Below, piece after piece: positions 6,265 to 9,967 of a stretch of 9,967 nucleotides of DNA (position 1 is the first letter of the stretch; each line of letters opens with the position of its first letter). Under the pieces are notes generated by a model that saw nothing but the letters and a program-made list of their open reading frames with translations, was not told the origin of the DNA and made no database searches. A program made the translations under genes and the position numbers. The stretch spans positions 1 to 9,967 of the forward strand of contig JALWSW010000239.1 in the NCBI GenBank assembly GCA_027080125.1, given 5' to 3'. The stretch comes from Campylobacterales bacterium. GTDB taxonomy: Bacteria > Campylobacterota_A > Desulfurellia > JAADFJ01.

Positions 6265-6627
6265 ATGCGTTATTACGAAACTATGGTTGTGTTTAAGTAT
6301 GATCTTGCCGAGAAGGCTATAGACGAGCTGGTTGGAAAAATAGAGTCGATAATAAAAGAGGACTCTGGAGAAATCCTAAATTCGGAAGACTGGGGCAAAA
6401 AGAAGCTCTCATACAAGATAAACAAAGATGAGTATGGCATTTACAGATTGTGGCATCACAAATCCGGAGAAGATGTGCCCGGAAAACTTGAAAGATTTTT
6501 TAGAATATCAGACGGCATAATACGATTTCATACGATACTTATGTATAAAAAAGATATCGATATGTATGAGGGAAAAGCTTCGGAAACCCAGAATGAAAAC
6601 AGCAACAGCGCTCAGGAAGAGGCGTAA
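6265..6627 (+). CDS. rpsF: 30S ribosomal protein S6
   Basis: Small-subunit protein that pairs with S18 on the platform and binds 16S rRNA. The N-terminal MRYYETMVVF and the internal DWGKKKLSYKINKDEYGIYRLW block are diagnostic of S6. The start is placed at ATG 6265, not the GTG at 6259, because MRYYE is the standard beginning and GAGGT (6256-6260) lies 4 nt upstream and would overlap the GTG. The product is 120 residues with an acidic, low-complexity tail (ASETQNENSNSAQEEA), like the variable C-termini of other S6 proteins. It is the first gene of the operon behind two tandem promoters; ssb follows after 12 bp. Confidence 0.96.
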   Translation: MRYYETMVVFKYDLAEKAIDELVGKIESIIKEDSGEILNSEDWGKKKLSYKINKDEYGIYRLWHHKSGEDVPGKLERFFRISDGIIRFHTILMYKKDIDMYEGKASETQNENSNSAQEEA

Positions 6628-6639
6628 GGAAATTGTTCG

Positions 6640-7035
6640 GTGGCCGATTATAATAAAGTCATCCTGATGGGAAGGTTAACCCGCGATCCGGAACTAAAAT
6701 ATCTTCCCTCCGGAATGGCGGTTGCAACGATTGGACTTGCGGTAAACAACAGCTATACGGGTAAAGACGGCAACAGAGTTGATGATACTCTCTTTATAGA
6801 TGTGACCGTTTTTGGAAAGCAGGCGGAAAATATACATAAATATTTGAAAAAGGGAAGCGGAATATTGGTGGACGGAAGACTCAGATATCGAACCTGGGAA
6901 TCCTCAGACGGAAGCAGACGTTCAAAGCATGAGATAGTAGCTCAGAGAATCCTGTTTACAAGCCAGCCGAGAACAACCAGCAAGGAAACCGAGAATATAG
7001 AAAATCCTGTGGAAGAGGACGATATTCCGTTTTAG
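6640..7035 (+). CDS. ssb: Single-stranded DNA-binding protein
   Basis: Cytoplasmic protein that coats single-stranded DNA during replication, repair and recombination, normally as a homotetramer. It has an OB-fold over about residues 1-105 with the typical beginning YNKVILMGRLTRDPELKYLPSG and the DGRLRYRTWESSDG strand pair. A short linker leads to the acidic tip EEDDIPF, which recruits partner proteins. It starts with GTG (6640), with AGGA at 6627-6630 about 9 nt upstream; no ATG at a suitable position is available. At 131 residues it is on the short side because the disordered linker is brief. Placement between S6 and S18 is widely conserved in bacteria. Confidence 0.96.
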   Translation: MADYNKVILMGRLTRDPELKYLPSGMAVATIGLAVNNSYTGKDGNRVDDTLFIDVTVFGKQAENIHKYLKKGSGILVDGRLRYRTWESSDGSRRSKHEIVAQRILFTSQPRTTSKETENIENPVEEDDIPF

Positions 7036-7060
7036 AAAAGAAATCAAATAAGGAGCATAA

Positions 7061-7318
7061 ATGGCAAAAATGAAAGGTAGAGATAGCGGTAAAAACCGGT
7101 TTTTTACAAGGAAGCGGTTCTGTTATTTTTGTGTCAATCATGTTGAGGAGATAGATTATAAAGACGTCTCTACGCTGAGACATTATCTGACCGAGCGTTT
7201 TAAAATAGTTCCGAGAAGAAATTCGGGCAATTGCGCAAAACATCAACGCAAACTTACCGCAGCAATCAAGCGAGCAAGAAATATGGCGCTAATTCCGTTC
7301 ACGGTTCATTCTCATTAG
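7061..7318 (+). CDS. rpsR: 30S ribosomal protein S18, Cys-rich (C+) form
   Basis: Small-subunit protein that binds 16S rRNA as a dimer with S6. The core from RKRFCYFC through IDYKDVSTLRHYLTERFKIVPRR to NCAKHQRKLTAAIKRARNMALIPF is unmistakable; the length is 85 residues. It has C21-x2-C24 and C58-x2-H61, the ligand pattern of zinc-binding (C+) S18 forms, so it probably holds a zinc ion; that is inference from family knowledge. AGGAG (7051-7055) sits 5 nt before the ATG. The rplI SD overlaps the TAG stop of this gene. Confidence 0.96.
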   Translation: MAKMKGRDSGKNRFFTRKRFCYFCVNHVEEIDYKDVSTLRHYLTERFKIVPRRNSGNCAKHQRKLTAAIKRARNMALIPFTVHSH

Positions 7319-7327
7319 GAGCAGACT

Positions 7328-7792
7328 ATGAAGGTTCTATTACTGGATGATGTAGATAAACTTGGAAGAATCGGAGAGATAAAGGAGGTTGCCAGAGGAT
7401 ATGCAAACAACTTTCTTATTCCAAAAGGTCTTGCCATAGTTGCTACCAAATCGAACAAAAAAATCGTCGAACAGAAAAAACTTGAGGCTGAAAAAAGATA
7501 TCAGCGTAGGGTAAAAAACGCAAAAGGCAAAAAATCAGAGCTTGAATCGCTTACCCTGGAAATCGAAAAGAAAGCCGGCTCTTCCGGTAAACTTTTCGGA
7601 GCTGTAACAAGCAACGAGATTGCAGAGCTGATAGCTGAGAAAGGATACGATATTGATAAAAAACAGATTGTAACCCAAAAACCGATAAAATCTGTCGGCG
7701 AGCATACCATATATATCAATATTTATGAAGGCATTAAGGCGGCTGTGAAGCTTATAGTCAAACAAAGTAATGCCGAAACAAAGGAATCTTAA
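7328..7792 (+). CDS. rplI: 50S ribosomal protein L9
   Basis: Large-subunit protein with two RNA-binding domains joined by a long helix. The N-terminal MKVLLLDDVDKLGRIGEIKEVARGYANNFLIPKGLA is the L9 signature. Residues about 41-78 are the charged connecting helix, and the C-terminal domain begins at GKLFGAVTSNEIAELI. Its 154 residues are close to the usual 148-150. SD AGGAG (7317-7321) overlaps the rpsR stop and lies 6 nt upstream of the ATG, suggesting coupling. The last 23 bp also encode the start of dnaB. Confidence 0.96.
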   Translation: MKVLLLDDVDKLGRIGEIKEVARGYANNFLIPKGLAIVATKSNKKIVEQKKLEAEKRYQRRVKNAKGKKSELESLTLEIEKKAGSSGKLFGAVTSNEIAELIAEKGYDIDKKQIVTQKPIKSVGEHTIYINIYEGIKAAVKLIVKQSNAETKES

Positions 7793-9122
7793 ACAATTTT
7801 TACCATCCAATATCGAGGCTGAAAAGTCACTTCTTGCCTCGATATTGGTTTCCGAGGATGCACTTTATGAGACATTGTCCAAATTATCATCCGAGGATTT
7901 TTATCAGCCTGCTAACCGTATTATTTATGAGGCGATATCTAATTTGGCAAAATCAGGCAAGGCAATCGACCTGGTTGTAATAGCAGAGGAGCTTACAAAA
8001 AGCGGCAAACTCAACGAAATTGGCGGGATTGAGTATCTTGCCGAGGTTGCCGATTTCGTCCCTACTCCATCGATTGCTGGCAGCTATATAGAGATTATAA
8101 AAGAAAAATCGCTTCTGAGAAAGGTAATAACCGCATCAAATCAACTGCTTTTGGACGGCTACAGCGGAAAGGTTTCGGCAGAGGAGCTGCTATCAGAGGC
8201 TGAAAAAAAGATATTTGGCATTGCCTCATACAAAATGGATAACGAACTTGCCCCGGTAGCCAAATATATCAACAAGACAGCGGATGAATTGGAGAGGCTT
8301 TACAAATCAAGGGGCAGCGATATATCCGGGGTTCCGACCGGTTTTACCAGATTGGATGAAATGACAGGCGGTTTTCAAAACGGCGATTTGATAATAATAG
8401 CCGGAAGACCGGGAATGGGAAAAACCAGCTTGGCTTTAAATATTGCTCAATATGCTTCACTTGAGGCGGCAAAGAATATAGCTCTGTTTTCCATAGAGAT
8501 GTCAAGAAAACAGCTTATGTTTCGACTTGTCTCCTCAATAGGGAAGATCGACAGCTATCTGATAAGAACTGGAAGATTTAAAAATAATCAATGGACAACA
8601 ATAACCGACGCACTTGATAAGCTTTCGGAGGCAAAGTTGTATATTGACGAAAGCTCCTCAATTACCACCATGCAGATTGCGGCAAAATGCAGGAAGGCAA
8701 AGCTGCAGCACGGACTCGATATGGTAATTATCGATTATCTTCAACTCATAAAAATGCGCGAGAAAGAAAGAAAAGATCTTGAGATTTCCGAAGCTACCAG
8801 AGCGCTTAAGATAATGGCAAAAGAACTTAATGTTCCTGTTGTTCTTCTATCTCAGCTGAACAGAGCTCCTGAGGCAAGAGACAACAAACGTCCAAGAGCG
8901 TCGGATTTGAGGGAATCAGGAGCAATCGAGCAGGATGCGGATCTTATCCTTTTTGTTTACAGAGAAAGTTTTTACAAGAAAAACAAGGAGGAAAAAGACA
9001 GAACTGCTGAAATTATAATAGAGAAGCAGAGAAACGGACCCACCGGAACCGTAAAACTTGTGTTTATGGACGAATATACAAGTTTTGAAAATATGTCATC
9101 GGAGGCAGCATTTGAAGAGTAA
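7770..9122 (+). CDS. dnaB: Replicative DNA helicase DnaB
   Basis: Hexameric 5'-3' helicase that unwinds DNA at the replication fork and recruits primase. The N-terminal domain (about 12-115) begins LPSNIEAEKSLLASIL. The RecA-like motor has Walker A GRPGMGKT (212-219), catalytic Glu243 in SIEM, Walker B MVIIDYLQLI (318-327, D322), sensor SQLNR (361-365) and the arginine-finger segment KQRNG (419-423). At 450 residues it is full length, with no intein at the usual Walker A or SQLNR insertion sites. The ATG at 7770 lies inside rplI, a 23-bp overlap, with no evident SD; no other start in frame exists before residue 27, so translation is likely coupled to rplI. A perfect 13-bp inverted repeat falls within codons 13-27. 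The FAH-family gene starts inside its last codons. Confidence 0.96.
   Translation: MPKQRNLKQFLPSNIEAEKSLLASILVSEDALYETLSKLSSEDFYQPANRIIYEAISNLAKSGKAIDLVVIAEELTKSGKLNEIGGIEYLAEVADFVPTPSIAGSYIEIIKEKSLLRKVITASNQLLLDGYSGKVSAEELLSEAEKKIFGIASYKMDNELAPVAKYINKTADELERLYKSRGSDISGVPTGFTRLDEMTGGFQNGDLIIIAGRPGMGKTSLALNIAQYASLEAAKNIALFSIEMSRKQLMFRLVSSIGKIDSYLIRTGRFKNNQWTTITDALDKLSEAKLYIDESSSITTMQIAAKCRKAKLQHGLDMVIIDYLQLIKMREKERKDLEISEATRALKIMAKELNVPVVLLSQLNRAPEARDNKRPRASDLRESGAIEQDADLILFVYRESFYKKNKEEKDRTAEIIIEKQRNGPTGTVKLVFMDEYTSFENMSSEAAFEE
7807..7848 (+). repeat. Perfect 13-bp inverted repeat at the 5' end of dnaB
   Basis: CCAATATCGAGGC (7807-7819) and GCCTCGATATTGG (7836-7848) are exact reverse complements separated by 16 bases, 14 bp after the rplI stop and within dnaB codons 13-27. 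In RNA this is a stable hairpin. No T run follows on either strand, so it is not an intrinsic terminator. A post-transcriptional or translational role at the rplI/dnaB boundary is possible but unproven. Confidence 0.7.
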
Positions 9123-9909
9123 AATATTAGCGGAAGGCAGCTTTGTCCGTTTTATAAAAGATAGCCGGATATCATACGGAATCTATAGAAGCGGAACAAT
9201 AGAAAGATTGGCGGAAAATTTTTTATACAACAGTCAGACTGTAACCGACGAGATTGCGTTTGAGGATGTCAAGCTTATCGCTCCTGTCGAACCTACCAAA
9301 ATTGTAGCGGTAGGGCTTAATTACATGGCTCATGTGGGCGAACTTCATCCTGAAATAACAGGGGTTCCCGCTCCAAAACTTTTTATGAAACCCTCAACGT
9401 CAATCATTGGACCTGATGATAAAATAATATATCCTGATATGACCAATCATGTCGATTATGAAGCTGAGCTTGGCGTTGTGATAGGCAAAAAATCCAAAAA
9501 TCTCACTCCCGAGCAGGCAGCTGGTGCGATATTCGGTTATTGCTGTTTGAACGATGTTACCGCAAGGGATCTTCAAAAAACAGATGGTCAATGGACGCGC
9601 GCCAAATCGTTTGACACGTTTTGTCCGATCGGACCTGCAGTTGCAAAAGATATAGATCCTGGAAATTTGAATATAGAATGTTTTGTAAACGGGAAGCTCA
9701 GACAATCGGGAAACAGCTCGTTTATGATAAAAAATGTTTACGAACTGACAAGTTTTATCTCAAGGATTATGACTCTTATGCCCGGGGATATTATAGCAAC
9801 CGGAACTCCCAAAGGAGTAGGAGAGATTAAACCGGGAGATGAGGTAACCGTCAGAATTGAAAAGATAGGAGAGCTGACAAACTATGTTGCGGTCAGTAGC
9901 TCGCTATAA
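9112..9909 (+). CDS. Fumarylacetoacetate hydrolase (FAH) family protein
   Basis: Cytoplasmic metal-dependent enzyme of the FAH superfamily, 265 residues, which acts on 2-oxo/enol acids (acylpyruvase, HpcE-type isomerase or decarboxylase, or oxaloacetate tautomerase/decarboxylase-like). The N-terminal about 60 residues are the small FAH N domain. The catalytic domain contains NYMAHVGE (70-77), the metal ligands E117 and E119 in DYEAELG, D148 in LNDVTARDLQ, Lys165 in RAKSFDTF, and GTPKGVG near the end. The start is TTG at 9112: GGAGG (9101-9105) is 6 nt upstream, whereas the longer upstream reading runs through dnaB in another frame and has no family similarity. It overlaps the dnaB end by 11 bp, so it is co-translated with the replication operon. 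The specific substrate cannot be told; a metabolite-repair role is possible. Confidence 0.9.
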   Translation: MKSKILAEGSFVRFIKDSRISYGIYRSGTIERLAENFLYNSQTVTDEIAFEDVKLIAPVEPTKIVAVGLNYMAHVGELHPEITGVPAPKLFMKPSTSIIGPDDKIIYPDMTNHVDYEAELGVVIGKKSKNLTPEQAAGAIFGYCCLNDVTARDLQKTDGQWTRAKSFDTFCPIGPAVAKDIDPGNLNIECFVNGKLRQSGNSSFMIKNVYELTSFISRIMTLMPGDIIATGTPKGVGEIKPGDEVTVRIEKIGELTNYVAVSSSL

Positions 9910-9945
9910 AAATAGCAAATCAAAAAAAATTCAGGAGATATCAGT

Positions 9946-9967
9946 ATGAATTTTGAATTTTCCAACC
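9946..9967 (+). CDS. Start of a further gene, cut by the window edge
   Basis: ATG at 9946 has AGGAG at 9933-9937, 8 nt upstream, 36 bp after the FAH-family stop and in the same direction. Only MNFEFSN is visible. This beginning resembles the N-terminus of LL-diaminopimelate aminotransferases, but seven residues are far too few to assign it. Confidence 0.6.

Noticed and set aside
7090..7110. A/T-rich near-palindrome around ACCGGT at the start of rpsR resembling a terminator
   Set aside because: It is fully explained by conserved S18 codons, and terminating here would cut the operon inside an essential gene.
8400..8870. Possible intein or insertion in dnaB
   Set aside because: Walker A through SQLNR is continuous and total length is normal at 450 residues.
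9903..9916. Small hairpin GCTAT/ATAGC at the end of the FAH-family gene as a terminator
   Set aside because: Only five A/T-rich pairs, followed by an A run rather than a T run on the coding strand, with a co-directional gene 30 bp on.

Overview
The window is a bacterial chromosomal segment of moderately low GC (near 40% by eye), densely packed with housekeeping genes. There is no phage, insertion sequence, CRISPR array or tRNA/rRNA gene. Several features suggest a Gram-negative anaerobe or microaerophile of the Deferribacterota / deep Deltaproteobacteria / Campylobacterota-Desulfurellales type: a UbiA prenyltransferase resembling the futalosine-route menaquinone enzyme, a PaaK-type aryl-CoA ligase next to a CBS-ACT protein, an AlgC-type phosphomannomutase and the order rpsF-ssb-rpsR-rplI-dnaB. 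This placement is inferred from protein character and gene order, not measured.

Region 1 (1-1293, plus strand) holds the 3' part of a phenylacetate-CoA-ligase-family gene, then a two-CBS plus ACT regulatory protein 13 bp downstream. Region 2 (1294-1457) is a non-coding gap between convergent genes. It contains a 13-pair imperfect stem and a possible pseudoknot, and I cannot assign it to a known family.

Region 3 (1458-4782, minus strand) is a compact four-gene operon read from about 4810 downward: phosphomannomutase/phosphoglucomutase, a small secreted lytic transglycosylase, PgsA and a UbiA/MqnP-like prenyltransferase. The first, second and fourth genes are joined to a neighbour by overlaps of 22 or 4 bp, and pgsA lies 6 bp after the transglycosylase gene. 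The products supply activated sugars, remodel peptidoglycan, make phosphatidylglycerol and make quinone, so this is a cell-envelope operon. A good sigma-70-like promoter precedes it.

Region 4 (4904-6166, plus strand) is a divergently transcribed CLC-family chloride channel or transporter with an altered first selectivity motif. Region 5 (6167-9967, plus strand) starts with two strong tandem promoters and carries rpsF (S6), ssb, rpsR (S18), rplI (L9), dnaB, a fumarylacetoacetate-hydrolase-family gene starting at TTG inside the end of dnaB, and the first codons of one more gene. This couples translation and replication genes in one transcription unit.

I did not find a convincing new multi-gene system. 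The items most worth a second look are the structured intergenic element at 1294-1457, a perfect 13-bp inverted repeat at the start of dnaB, the CLC filter substitutions and the rpsF leader hairpin. No convincing intrinsic terminator (GC-rich stem followed by a T run) was seen anywhere.
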